NCBI GenBank assembly: GCA_009761415.1 | Contig: QUOL01000024.1 | Coordinates: 186,001-250,000, forward strand | From: Sarcomyxa edulis | Taxonomy: Eukaryota; Basidiomycota; Agaricomycetes; Agaricales; Mycenaceae | DNA length: 64,000 nucleotides | Reading direction: 5' to 3' | Shown: in pieces, positions 45,989 to 58,172 of the stretch | Layout of the letters: each line of letters starts with the position of its first letter | How positions within the stretch are numbered: the stretch's first letter is position 1 | The notes under the pieces: model-generated | What the model was told of the DNA's origin: nothing | Databases searched by the model: none | The model's input: the letters and a program-made list of their open reading frames with translations, nothing else | Program-made: the position numbers and the translations under genes

Positions 45989-46870
45989 AAGACCCGTTTG
46001 CTGATTTCATCAGACACCTAGATATAGGCGTCCGAGAGAACCCGCAAAGAGGACCATCAAGATCCCCTTCTCGTAAAAAAAGCCGCCAGAGCAAAAAGAA
46101 CGAGCCCTCTCCAACCCAAAACTACCAACCGGCACCCGAGAATTTCGACTAAACGAATGCAAGAAAGAAAAAGTTTTGTAACAAAACGACCGAAGCCAAA
46201 AAATGATGCAGAGAATAGGGAAGCCGATCCACAGATACGACAACACATATAGCCCTCCTGGATACCCCATTCCCTTCCCCTCGATGATGACCAAAGCCTA
46301 TGTCCCCTGAACCCCGATGACGACCAGTCCCCCTAGATCACTTGTGCACCCACGTTACCAGCATCCACCGTACCAATACCCCGTCCCATGCCTATGGAAT
46401 AATAATCAGCAGAGCTGTAAGAGAGGTCAATATACATCCCGTCGTGGTCGACCCGCTTGTAGAGAGTCCTTGGTACACATGATTGCATGGTTAGCTAAAT
46501 CTCCGGAATGGACGTTCCTTTCTCTTTTAGCACGGACTCAGTCAGCATCATGGATAACTAAATAAATGGGCAGCCTTAAAGCGTACCTATCAATAGAAAA
46601 AGTGTTAATACCCAGTTGTCTGTGAGTCGTCTTCATCTAGGTAAAGGGCGCTAGGCGGTCGAAAGCAAAGACGATGGCGAAGAACGAAGAATACATATCA
46701 GTTAACCGTGATAATACTAGTTGATGCGTGGAAGTGAACCCTAAATTTGCGAAAAGAAAACAGGGATGATGGTGGTGGGAGGGGAAGAGTGGTAAAGAGA
46801 CCAGGAAGGTGTTTTGGGAATAAGTATCAGCTGTCAAGACTATTGGAATTCGGACCGGGCTGACAAAAAT
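45989..46870. repeat. Dispersed repeat island, copy 2
   Basis: Shares with 5694-7110 an ordered series of blocks: tttgctgatttcatcagaca with cgagagaacccgcaaag and aaaaaaagccgccag at the left edge, gatggtggtggg with gaagagtgg in the middle, and attggaattcgg with gggctgac at the right. This copy lacks the 21-bp and 14-bp arrays. Frames here encode no recognisable protein. Confidence 0.5.
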
Positions 46871-47301
46871 CGAGTCAAGTATTAGCAAGACTGCTTTGTC
46901 GCGTATAGAAGCATGTAAGTGAGATATACACTTGGAACGAGAAGCTGGCCCTTGAAGATGGACGTCGCGTCAAGGTCACGGTACCAATGTAAATGCCTAT
47001 TTCGGCTTTCAGCTCGTTTGTAATTTCATGGCCTCGCACACTACTTATCAGTCGAAGTTTCATAGGCATCCCGAGATAGAATCTACTTGGATTTTGATTG
47101 AGAGCGCAACGAAGCACGGAGATGAGATGGGTGCGACTTTCAAGGGCAAGTCACGGTAACCCGGCTTTTTCCGAGAGAAGGATCCGCCATCAAATCAAAG
47201 CAAACCAACCGCTTGTCCATCATATACGCATATGGATTCATGGCTATCGCCCAGCGTTTCTTGTTTCCCCCCCACTTTCAATTTGTTCAAGCAAAATCTG
47301 A
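46871..47301. other. Upstream region of the first TFIIA-gamma gene
   Basis: About 430 bp without a recognised gene; presumptive promoter. Confidence 0.4.
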
Positions 47302-47827
47302 ATGGCTTCTGTTTACTATGAATTCTACCGAGGATCTTCGTATGTCGCGTCGTTATTTCAGATCACGGTTTGAAGGTCGAACATCGATATTGAACTTCTT
47401 AGCATCGGTATGGCTTTGACGGATTCTCTCGACGAGCTCATCACCAGTGGGGCGATTTCGCCTCAGTTGGCTATGAAAGTCTTGCAGCAGGTTCTGATGC
47501 TGTTGGCTATGAATCACTCCGGAACCTCACTGACGGCTGGGTATCATTCTAGTTCGATAAATCGTTGGCGGACACGATGGTGACGCGAGTCAAGACCAAG
47601 ACGACGCTGAAGGTGCGTGGTTTTGCGATCTTGTAGAGCTCGTCATTTATCATCGATATGATCATTTCTAGGGCCATCTACGCAACTACAATTCCTGCGA
47701 TGAAGTCTGGACATTTTCGGTCAAGAATCCCACTTTCAAGGTGGATTCGAACGAGACGATCAGTGCGCCCAAGGTCAAAATTATTGCATGTAAACATGGA
47801 GACTTTATTGAAGCAGGGAGGAAATGA
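47302..47827 (+). CDS. TFIIA small (gamma) subunit, copy 1
   Basis: General transcription factor subunit that, with TFIIA-alpha/beta, stabilises TBP on promoters. Exons 47302-47339, 47403-47490, 47553-47612 and 47672-47827 sum to 342 nt (113 aa). The N-terminal helical half reads [20 protein letters not shown], then [18 protein letters not shown]. The beta-barrel half contains [20 protein letters not shown] and [11 protein letters not shown]. It has the same exon sizes as the copy at 49375 but about 20 differing residues, including YNSCDE where that copy has YRLCDD. The frame is open and all splice sites are canonical. The canonical motif of the family is YRxCDxVWTF, so this copy is the more derived one. 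Confidence 0.88.
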
Positions 47828-49374
47828 GTGTATGTATCCTTAGATATGATGTAGATAAACCCGTGCAGGCAGGACTCTGGCGAATTTGATTCTGATATAA
47901 AGCCATAACTATGAATTGTATCCGCTATTCGGAAGCTAAAGGCAACATCAAGGACGATATCAGTGGAGATGGCAGGTTCACCTGAGGCTTATGGCGGTTC
48001 TGGAGACATCGTCTACGAAGTTCCTTGTTGCATATAATCGACCCTCATCCGCCAAATTCGCTCGCAAGGCTCAAGGAGAAGAAACCCTACGAGTCTCCGC
48101 TCATAACGAATGCGTGGGTTGATGCGCGTCTCACGTATACACTCCTGATGGCTTGTGAGGTAGGCAGCCGCTGTTATTGAATACTGATAGCCACCAAGCC
48201 GGTCTCGCTAAAGAGGAGTAGACTCGTATGCCTGACAAATATTTAGCGAAATGTACTGTTTTAGGTGTGACGAACTCAACGTCCTGATGTTTTCGATGAC
48301 AGATTGTCATTGTGACTTAGTATCCACCGTGAGTCCTGTCTGGCTGAAAATGATACGAGAAGGCTCCGATCGCCATTGGACGTGGCGTCGAGAGTCGAGA
48401 TGAGAATTCGGGGAATATGTATAGTTTTGGTTTGTCAGAGCATTGAGCTCTGAAAATGGTATGTCCATTCGAGCCTATCCGCATCAAGGTTACCAAGTGG
48501 ACTTTACGGAATAACATCTTCAAGAGCGATTGGAAACCTCGTTTTGAGTGTCGGGGACGTCGACTTGCATCGAGAACTAGGTCGTAGGCGGCACCGAATT
48601 TTGACCATCAATGATAAGGAACACTGTCATGTTCAGAACAGTATGCTGCCCTGACCACAGTGAGTATATCTAAGCCATCAAATGGTCTGTCCATTTGTTC
48701 CTGTATAATATCCCGAGCAGATTACAGTGCTGTCTTCGGTCCACACCAGGTATATACAGGTCCCAACATGGTCTATCCATATGGTCCTGTATACCAGTGG
48801 AAGACCGTCAAGGAAACCAGTGAGAGTACTGTGGTAACACGAGATAGACAGAACCGATACAATGTCAGAGAGCGAGAGACAAGAGACAAGGTAACACCCA
48901 TCGGCCTCGCAATGTAGTCTGTCCATACAAGGTATATCGAGGTCACCAAATGGTCTGTCCATTTGGGCCTGTATCCCAGCTGGATATCAGCCCATATACG
49001 AGGTCCGAGCCGGTCAAGACCTAGGTGATGGAGACTCGAACAAGTAGATAGGAGGTCAACATCGCGAAGACATCCTAGAGAGCATTCGACAGAGAGTGAG
49101 TGACCATATCATTCAGTTCAGCATATAGAAACTTCAGAGTCGGACGGAACAGAGGTATAGGGATTTGGATGGACATCTGAAATATGCGATGGACTCGGAG
49201 GTCAGTGGGTGAAGCAAGGTCGAAGGGGACATTTTTGCCCAAGTTTAGCCTGCTTTGTGACGAAAAATGTGAGATTTTCCTAAAACGAAATTATTTACGC
49301 CAAACTTTATAACAGTGTCACCGTCTCACACGTTGACCAACTCTTCGACTCGTCTGCAGTCCATCAATCTCATC
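47828..49374. other. Region between the two TFIIA-gamma genes
   Basis: About 1.55 kb with no gene I can support. It contains the short repeat family at 48682-48976. The last 100 bp are the presumptive promoter of the second copy. Confidence 0.4.
48682..48976. repeat. Three interspersed 26-bp repeats
   Basis: Related blocks at 48682, 48769 and 48951 read atggtct(g/a)tccat(t/a)tg(t/g)(t/g)cctgtat, each preceded by caaatgg- or caacatgg-like sequence, with unrelated spacers. No coding role is seen. Confidence 0.6.
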
Positions 49375-49901
49375 ATGGCCTCAGCATACTACGAGTTCTA
49401 CCGGGGATCATCGTACGTTGTTCAATTTTGAATACTTGGTTATGGTCGTACGATGAAAGGAACATTTCTGATGGCACGAACGTACTCAGTATCGGTATGG
49501 CCTTGACGGACTCTCTCGACGAACTTATTACAAGTGGAGCTATCACCCCTCAATTGGCCATGAAGGTGTTGCAGCAGGTTGTGATACTCTTCGTCGCCAC
49601 ATAGATCTACAGGGCTAATGCACAGTCTAGTTCGACAAGTCTCTTGCAGACACTATGGTTAAGCAAGTAAAGACTAAAACGACCCTCAAAGTGAGTCCAT
49701 CAAGCTCTTCCGATGTATAACTGATTTCACTATGCAATGATCCAGGGGCATCTCCATACATATCGTCTGTGTGATGATGTATGGACGTTCATCGTGAAAA
49801 ACCCCTCCTTTAAAATGGAGTCGAACGAAATGGTCAACGCACCGAGAATAAAGATCATTGCGTGCAAGAATGGGGACGCCATTGAAGCGGGGAAGAAGTA
49901 G
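49375..49901 (+). CDS. TFIIA small (gamma) subunit, copy 2
   Basis: Exons 49375-49412, 49490-49577, 49631-49690 and 49746-49901 are exactly the sizes of copy 1 (38, 88, 60 and 156 nt; 113 aa). The protein starts [20 protein letters not shown] and includes [20 protein letters not shown] and [20 protein letters not shown], ending [13 protein letters not shown]. It is closer to the family consensus than copy 1, so it is probably the ancestral, essential gene. Same orientation as copy 1, which indicates tandem duplication. Confidence 0.92.
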
Positions 49902-50168
49902 TAGAACCAAGCCCCAGGGTTCTGAGAGTTTGCCAGGCTGCGACTCGGGTGACTTCGGTCGAGCATGCTGTATATTTTGTCTGCGCTTTTCCTTTCTGTC
50001 TGTAACACTAGAACTACCACCTAATTGTATAGCTGTATCCTTTGCATCTTCCGAGTTGTGAACAATAAAATATGAGGGACCGTACTGCGAAGGGGTTATT
50101 TCGGACTTCTAAATCCAAGACGCCATTCCCCAAAACACGCTGCATCGCCTCTCTTGATTCTAACCATC

Positions 50169-52544
50169 ATGCCCTACTTGAATCTCCCGGAACCACCTAC
50201 AGAAACTGCCTACGCCGAAGCCAGAAGGACCCTCGCATTAGCTCGCTCCTCAGTATCCGAACTCACCCACAAAATCGACACCGCAGAGTCAGCTTTGGCT
50301 CAAATAGTTGCGGATTCCAAATGCGCTATCAATGAACTGGTACGAGAACGATTGGCTATGGAGGATCAGGTCTTCCGGACAATGGCATACCTATCTCCGA
50401 TTCGACGTCTTCCCAACGAATTACTGCGGGAAATCTTCCTATGCCATTTCGAAGATTATCCGGTATGCGCTTGGGGTCTCGCTGCCGTATGCACGATGTG
50501 GCGTAGATTGGCACTATCTATGCCTAGGATATGGTCTAAAGTGAGTGCAAGTCTTTGGCTTTTCGACGTCGTTATTATTCCAGTGCGTATTCTGGTTCAG
50601 ACCAGACGAAGCTCCTCTAGATGTCTTGCACCCTCTCCTTGCGAAGTATGATGCCGCATTCTCAAGACTCGAGGATCGTTCATACCCCAGTTTCTATCTT
50701 GCAACTTGAAATCGTGACTTATTCGCCCGTGAATTGTTCGCCCATTTGGACCCATAGCTTCGACTGTTGTTCGTGTTTCACATCCTCTTGGCTGGGATCG
50801 CTTCCCAGCTTTATTGTTTCACTGCATTTCAAATCAGAATGTCGATGATCATAGCTGAGAATTCTTGTGCATTCAGATTGTAGGAGTAGTTTGCATCTGC
50901 CATCCGCTACTTTCTTTGTAGTGCGTGTGATCATGAAGTTCCTTCTTTCCCGCACTTGCCCCGGAATCTTGCTTTTCGCTCCTTTTCATCTAGCTGCCAA
51001 GACCTCGTGCTATAGATGCCGTTTCTGACACGCTCTTACTTTTGTCTCAGATTCGACTTATCACCACACAGAATTCTTCAGCAGATACAATTCGACTTTG
51101 GTTGGAACGCTCAGGCGATTCTGTGCCCCTTGACATCGAAATCTATTTACGAGTTACGAAATCCCAATCAGAGACTGTTGCCCGACCTCGACGCTCCGCT
51201 TCCCCACCTACATGGGCCCTCTCTTTCCCTCCACATCATGGCCTATCTACCCACTACGTAATACCTCACGCAACTCATACTATAACAAATGTGCCCATCT
51301 TACCCCCTGCACATACCCCCATCATAATACCCCCATCTGCCGTAAACCATGATCCGTGGGGCGTCCCTTCTCTTCCCTCCCAAGAAAGACTCGGTCCATC
51401 GTCAAAAGCAAGTCATTGGGGTCATATTGCTATCTACTATCTCGTAGAGCAAATGCACCGATGGGAACGGTTTGTCTTCAGATTCGATAAACAATTCTCC
51501 TCCATGGGTGCTCTCAAATCTATCACTGGTGCGTTCATAATAATCTACTTTACCTACCTCTTTCTCATGAGGCTGTTCATCTCAGGTGATGCACCGATGC
51601 TGAAGGAGTTCGAGATATCAAGCGCAGAAGCAGCGTTCTATGCCGAATGGCCTTGGTTACCAAGCGCGAGCGCCACTAGCTCTGTAGTTCTCCCGCGGTT
51701 GGAAACCCTGACATTGCAATACACGCCTTTCAAATGGTCGTCACCAATGCTCTGCACCAACCTCCGATCTCTGAATTTGCGTGCCCTCCCAACCAGCCAC
51801 CTCCCTCTGGACAGAGTCCTGTTTATCGTAGCAGCCAACCCCGCCCTGGAAACTCTTTCTCTCCACTTTGCAGGTATCCTCCCTGCCATCCTTCCATTAA
51901 CACCGACTTCCCTACCCGAGCTCAAGAGTCTAAGCATCGGAGGTCATTATCTATTATCGCAGCTAGTAGAATCGTTCATCCTTCCTGCCGTCGACACGCT
52001 GAGTTTCGATATCGAAGCTCGTGACCCGATCGAGGACACAATTGCGAACCTCCTGACACGGTCAAACAATCCACCCGTCACCCATCTCGCACTCGCCTAT
52101 GGGAACACAAGCAATGCCTCGACATTTTATTACGGTCCGGGCGGTATCGTGATATCCTGGACGTTCCTTGCTGAGCTAGGCAGTCTTCAATCGCTCCATG
52201 TCGGAGGAACGCCTTTGGAGCCACTGTTAGCGGCACTCGGACCTCCGGACGACGAGTCGAATCATACACAATGGGCATGCCCGAACCTCACATCGCTCGC
52301 TATGAAGAATTGTCATTCACATAGTGAGGGTGTAGCGAAGTTGGTGCAGATGGTGGATGCACGAAATCCTGATTCGTCGGGGTCGACGACGACGAGCGGT
52401 GGGATTACGATCAATGGTGTCACGCCTGTGAAGCTCAGACAGATGGAGTTGTACGATTGTGCGTCTCTTGGGCAGGATGTGGTGAAATGGCTGAAAGCCC
52501 GAATCGACGATGTGACATGCACGGAACCGACGTTTGAGCGGTGA
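50169..52544 (+). CDS. F-box protein with leucine-rich repeats
   Basis: A coiled-coil start (PTETAYAEARRTLALARSSV; then SALAQIVADSKCAINELVRE) leads into a classical basidiomycete F-box: SPIRRLPNELLREIFLCHF, then VCAWGLAAVCTMWRRLALSM and PRIWSK. After an intron of about 510 bp (50541-51050), the second part gives irregular leucine-rich repeats (LPRLETLTLQYTPFKW; LRSLNLRALPTSHLPLDRVL; LPELKSLSIGGHYLL; LTSLAMKNCHSHSEGV), with a further short intron near 51531-51584. The Skp1-binding F-box and repeats predict an SCF substrate receptor in cytosol or nucleus. An in-frame ATG 15 nt upstream (50154) is an alternative start. The frame is intact, unlike the other two F-box genes here. Confidence 0.8.
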
Positions 52545-52990
52545 GATTCTGATTAATTTCTATCCAATACATTGTGGTCACTCATTCTGCTCTTCCTCCT
52601 GCAGGGCGTCTCTTAGAAGTCCGTTTATGTGAGATTTCGGGGTCTATAATATTGGGGGTTTTTTTTTGTGATTGTACATCGACGAAAGGAAAGTGTAATA
52701 TAGTAATATAGAGATTGTGGAATGTGCGTACTTTATATTCGTACGCACCGTCCCAGTATATCCAGCAATATCTAGTATCCCTCCATCCTGACCTCGACAG
52801 AGCGAAATTTCTATGAGTGCAACCCGCAATGAAGTATACCAATCAAATGATTGCGATAGCAGTCTTCATATATGTTTTTTGTGATGGAAGTGTGGGTCGT
52901 CAACTTGTCGTTATCCGACTTGGACATGGGCAAGCCGGACTTGGAAGAAAATAAGAGCGCTAGAAGATACGGGGAGTGTTTGAGCTTGCC
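52545..52990. other. Convergent intergenic region
   Basis: About 450 bp between the F-box stop and the DUF6534 stop. A run of nine T lies near 52658-52667. No gene is seen. Confidence 0.45.
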
Positions 52991-54375
52991 TCAATATGAC
53001 CTAACATCGGTGGCTAAATCTTTGAGTACAACTCCTCCATCTTGTATGTGTCTGGAATCATCGCGTCCATCATGATCATGCCTCGACTCAAGATCAAGAG
53101 GGAAAGTCAGCGAGATATCTGTCGGTGTGAGGGAACTGTCCCGGCCCCCAACGATGCGCATGCGGCTGTTCAACATCGCAACGCATGCGTTCGAATACAC
53201 CTTTGCGACCACAAACGACGTACAATCGAAATAGTAGTCGTTTGGGAAAGCAACAAAGAGAATTAGATCCAGTGTAGCCACAGCGGCTAGGATAGTCTTT
53301 TTAGACAATGTCAATGAGTAAAGATCAATTTTCCAGACCTGTTATAGTGCCAGTCTCAATAGTCAAGCGTATGAGTCTTGAGACCAGAACTTGGGTTGAC
53401 TTGAATCTGGCGTTGCTTCGATGAAGCTACATATGTAAGATCAGTATAACACGCTTGAGGTCGAAATAGAGGACTTAACGAAGTAAGTCATGAGAGCAGC
53501 AATAACTACATCGCAAATGACGCTAGACGTCAGCCATACCTAGTTCAGATATTAATCAGAAAATAAATCAAACGAAGAAATCATATCCTTACAACAGAAG
53601 ATGCAAATACGGCTTTGTGAAATTGGGCCAACCCTGGGACCAAAAATGTCTTGATTCCAGCTGTGATTGCTGCGGAGAGTTGCGTCAAGGCAATCTGGCA
53701 AAAATATGAAAAGAGCGGATGATTGGATGTTTAGAAGTTGAGAACAACGCGACATACCAGACAGATGATCAGGGCTATCATACGTGAACCAGATAGGATG
53801 CTGATACGGTATGCGAAGGATGCTTGAACGATGCAGCTGACTGCAAAATGATCAATCAACAGTGAGATGCAGCAGACATCGGAAAAGGCTTACACTTACC
53901 GATGCCAGTGAGAATTGGTACGCTAAGCCCTGCCAACAGAAGTTTGTCGAGAACTGCGGGATTACCATATCCAGAGCCAAAAATAACATAGGCATCGTGG
54001 GTCATCAAGATCGTCTGCAAAGTCTCGAGGATATATAGTCCCGAGACAAGCGTCTTCGCAGACCATCTGTCATTCGGGAATGCCATATAGTACAGATCTT
54101 GAAGTTAATGGAACATTAGCAGGGCCAGTGGAGATTCTTATGAAAGAGCAACGAACAGACTTGTACAGAAAGGATGCCGAAGAGCGCCCAGTTGAACAGA
54201 TATCCTAGAAGCTGAGTCTATGAATCTCCTCGTCTACACATCATTGCCATCGGAAATACTTACTATAGGACCAGGTCTAGAAAATTCGGATAAGTGTCAA
54301 ATCAAATTCAGAGCATCGACCAAACGTACAACACGGTGGTGACGCCTGAGCTAGGGATTGAGAGGGCGTCGGGCA
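52991..54375 (-). CDS. DUF6534 family membrane protein
   Basis: Starts MPDALSIPSSGVTTVL and splices into GPILLGYLFNWALFGILSVQ, RWSAKTLVSGLYILETLQTI with LMTHDAYVIFGSGYGNP, LLAGLSVPILTGI, VQASFAYRISILSGSRMIA, VWLTSSVICDVVIAALMTYF, RLIRLTIETGTITAAVATLD with LILFVAFPN, and AKVYSNACVAMLNSRMRI. This is the full conserved order of the fungal DUF6534 seven-helix family, which is very expanded in Agaricomycetes and has no known ligand or activity. At least seven introns; the one before AAVATLD uses the acceptor actatcctag. A short hydrophilic tail ends DLATDVRSY. Confidence 0.8.
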
Positions 54376-55873
54376 TCTCTTGATATCGCGACTGGCTATT
54401 GGGGAAGACTTGGGGAAGAGGACACGAGATCAACAGACTTTATGCATCCGCAGGCACTGTACCTATAACAATAGGTCATGTATTTGTGGTCCGACTGAAT
54501 CAGACACCGAAGATAATCAATCCTCAGAATGATGTTCGTTGAACGGTCTCCTAAGTCTCTCCGAATGTCAACGATATACAACCTTTTCTTCAAAGTACCT
54601 ATGATCCTTTGAACACAAATTGTTAGGTGCGGGAGCCTTATGGTGAAGGATTAATTTATACATACTCTGAGTCATGCATTGCCGACCTTGCAACCTTTTT
54701 TCTGGTGATATGAATGGACTCTAGCGTCAAAAGTTCCAGAACCAACAGATGGGGAAGATGGTCGAGGGGCGAAATCGAGCGCCTGTATGATGATGGGACG
54801 GCCAGAGGAACCAGTGCCACATGGTCTTCCTGATAATCAAGGACGCACAACAATGTCCGAGTCTGTGGAGCGGTCTCTTGAGTTTCTCCCGAGTGAGAAC
54901 TTGTACAGCAAGGTCGACAGCATCTTTTGTTCTATGATCAAGTCAGCCAAGGCCATCTCGAGTTGGAAAATTCGATGTATAACGTGCACTACCTATCGAC
55001 CAAAGTCGGGAGTATCGCGAGATACTCATCGCATGCACGACCGATATCGTTTTCCAAGGTATATATTCCGACGAGGAGATCAAGATACTTAGAAGCGCTT
55101 CAAAGCAGGTGTCATAGCCCGACCGCGCTGTGCTTCTCATTGCTCAAAATATCGCATCAACGGACCGACCCGGTCTTGTGCTTTTGTCAGGCGATTGCCA
55201 TTATCGTGCACGGAGGAATCAGCATAGTCTGTCAGTCAGAAGAGGCGAAGATAGATACCGAACAAATGACAGTCACGACTCACCATCGGAACGCGCGTCG
55301 CGCGCTGGTTGAAAACAAGTTGAAAATCGAATTCTTCACGAAGTCACGAGGTACGCATTTGGCGTGGGAAGAAAGCGGCTGTTTCCGAACCTGCTTTGCA
55401 TATGCTTGACCCAGAGGCCTTCGACACGTACTCCGAGTACAACCGCCACCAAACCGCCACCCGCGTCGAACCGCGACTTTGTCTCGACTTCCTCTTCTCT
55501 AAGTCTTCTACAGCTCAAAACGCGACCATAACGATGTACTCCTTAGGATCGGTTTATTCAATATTTTCGAATATTTAGGCGCACTGTCAGTGTGTGGTTT
55601 TTACCAAAACAGCGAATCCTATTACGATCGCAGTAACCCGGCGGCCCTGCGATGACTCTCCAACTCGAAGAGCGCTAGATTCGGAGTTGTGGATATGTCT
55701 GGGTCAATGAATATACATTGCGGCCATTCAACGCGTTTATGAGCCAAACAATGTCGTGGTAATCATAGCGATGGCATGCAATAGTGATCTAATGTCGGGG
55801 CTATGCTCCTTCCAATTCCTTTTGGTTCCTCCAGGGTATCGAGGGGTTTTCTTTCAACGAAACCCCCTTTGCC
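54376..55873. other. No supported gene
   Basis: About 1.5 kb up to the palindrome. Plus-strand frames at 54787-55092 and 54927-55409 overlap and show no domain. One may be a decayed gene. I see nothing else. Confidence 0.35.
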
Positions 55874-57868
55874 TATGTCCTTCTTATCTAGTTTCGCGCT
55901 TTGTTTTGTGCCGACTTAGACCCGGAATCGGGTACATCGGTGGGTTCATCGCTACACCACTGCAAACTGCGTTTGGACACCGTTCCCCGCCATCCACCCT
56001 AAAGGTTCTTTTTTCCCAGGGATTGCGATAATCTTCACTTTACCCACTCCAATATCCGCACGCGTCCACGTAGCCGCGAGATTCCAGTGAGGTGGTGCAC
56101 GTTCTGTTCTGTTCTATCTATCCACCCTCCTGCAGCGACCCCATGCGCGCTGACCACTGTGATTGTCCTTCTGCTAAATATAGTTTTGGCGTGTCCTCCG
56201 GCGAGCGTCAATGTTTGGCCCGAACGACTATGTTGTATTTATACAATTCATCATTCTTCTAAATCCGACAGATTCAGGTGCATCCTTCCATCATTCACAT
56301 GTCCACCGTGATCCCCTCTTGTGTCCGGAGCCTATCATTGTCGAGGAACGCCATGCCGACACTAATTATGAAGGGCATCGGATCTTGGGGTCCTCAAGGA
56401 AGAGTAGCCAAGAGACGGATGCGAATGTGGCCGTCATGGTTCATACGTTCAAAACACCCAAATCATACTTATCCGACCAATAGTAGCATTTTTGGACGAT
56501 TGTCAAATCAAAGAGAACCCCGCAAATGGTCTGGCCTTTTCACGGATTTTGTATCCTTGTCTAGATCTAAATCCGAGTCATGGCGTATTATATAGGCTCT
56601 CCTGATATGATGTATACCCTACCCTAGCTCCCTGTTCTTTTGCTGTGCATATTACTACTTCTACTATCATCCCCGTAATCCTAAGTCGAGGAATGATACA
56701 AACGGAGACCATCACTGAAAGACGTGCAAAAATTAATTCTGCCACCCCCGCCAAACAAGGCACAATGTCACTTACTCTGCCGGGACCGCCGTGCGTAGTC
56801 TCGTTCCCATCCGTTTAGGGTAGGATCTCTCGCTACGCTCGAGTAGGAGAGCCCGGTGAACCGGTCCGGCGGAGCTCGAATCGGAGTCAAAAAAAAAGAG
56901 AAAAACGTGTGCAGGATCCTACCCTAAACGGATGGGAACGAGACTACGCACGGCGGTCCCGGCAGAGTAAGTGACATTGTGCCTTGTTTGGCGGGGGTGG
57001 CAGAATTAATTTTTGCACGTCTTTCAGTGATGGTCTCCGTTTGTATCATTCCTCGACTTAGGATTACGGGGATGATAGTAGAAGTAGTAATATGCACAGC
57101 AAAAGAACAGGGAGCTAGGGTAGGGTATACATCATATCAGGAGAGCCTATATAATACGCCATGACTCGGATTTAGATCTAGACAAGGATACAAAATCCGT
57201 GAAAAGGCCAGACCATTTGCGGGGTTCTCTTTGATTTGACAATCGTCCAAAAATGCTACTATTGGTCGGATAAGTATGATTTGGGTGTTTTGAACGTATG
57301 AACCATGACGGCCACATTCGCATCCGTCTCTTGGCTACTCTTCCTTGAGGACCCCAAGATCCGATGCCCTTCATAATTAGTGTCGGCATGGCGTTCCTCG
57401 ACAATGATAGGCTCCGGACACAAGAGGGGATCACGGTGGACATGTGAATGATGGAAGGATGCACCTGAATCTGTCGGATTTAGAAGAATGATGAATTGTA
57501 TAAATACAACATAGTCGTTCGGGCCAAACATTGACGCTCGCCGGAGGACACGCCAAAACTATATTTAGCAGAAGGACAATCACAGTGGTCAGCGCGCATG
57601 GGGTCGCTGCAGGAGGGTGGATAGATAGAACAGAACAGAACGTGCACCACCTCACTGGAATCTCGCGGCTACGTGGACGCGTGCGGATATTGGAGTGGGT
57701 AAAGTGAAGATTATCGCAATCCCTGGGAAAAAAGAACCTTTAGGGTGGATGGCGGGGAACGGTGTCCAAACGCAGTTTGCAGTGGTGTAGCGATGAACCC
57801 ACCGATGTACCCGATTCCGGGTCTAAGTCGGCACAAAACAAAGCGCGAAACTAGATAAGAAGGACATA
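55874..57868. repeat. Large palindrome with 954-bp arms
   Basis: The left arm 55874-56827 and right arm 56915-57868 are inverted copies about the axis at 56871. Every base I compared at both ends and in the middle pairs, and the peptide frames in one arm recur unchanged in the other (61, 105, 90 and 74 codons). The 87-bp centre is unique and includes a run of nine A. Flanks outside the arms do not match, and no target-site duplication is evident. I find no transposase. Frames inside have no recognised domain. Confidence 0.9.
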
Positions 57869-58172
57869 ATAAGAGTTTGGGTGTGGTATGTTGCGGGTGT
57901 TTTCTTTCTCTTTTTTGACTCCGACTTCATCCTCCGCTCGGCCACACCCGAAACATCTGGAACCGAGATTACGCCGTGCGTCGAGTCTTGCTTTTTGATT
58001 TCTTTCCCGAAATACCGATATCTCATATTATCTCGCTTTTAGTTCCTGGGTACCCAACATCTCCTGGAAACCACAGACATACTCTATCTTACTACCCTCG
58101 AAAAGCCGTCCAAACTCATCTGATAGGGAGGCTACATCTACGTACGAACACGAGAACACATTTGATCGTGAC
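57869..58172. other. Upstream region of the kinase-like gene
   Basis: 304 bp; contains a pyrimidine-rich run (gttttctttctcttttttg) and is the presumptive promoter. Confidence 0.4.

Noticed and set aside
54787..55409. Possible gene upstream of the palindrome
   Set aside because: Two overlapping frames without family signature; start and splicing could not be supported.
56828..56914. tRNA or other structured RNA in the palindrome centre
   Set aside because: Some GC-rich pairing potential, but no tRNA boxes or cloverleaf pairing.
56087..57655. Four pairs of identical open frames in the palindrome
   Set aside because: They are mirror copies from the inverted arms, have no domain and no splice-consistent extension, so they were not called as genes.
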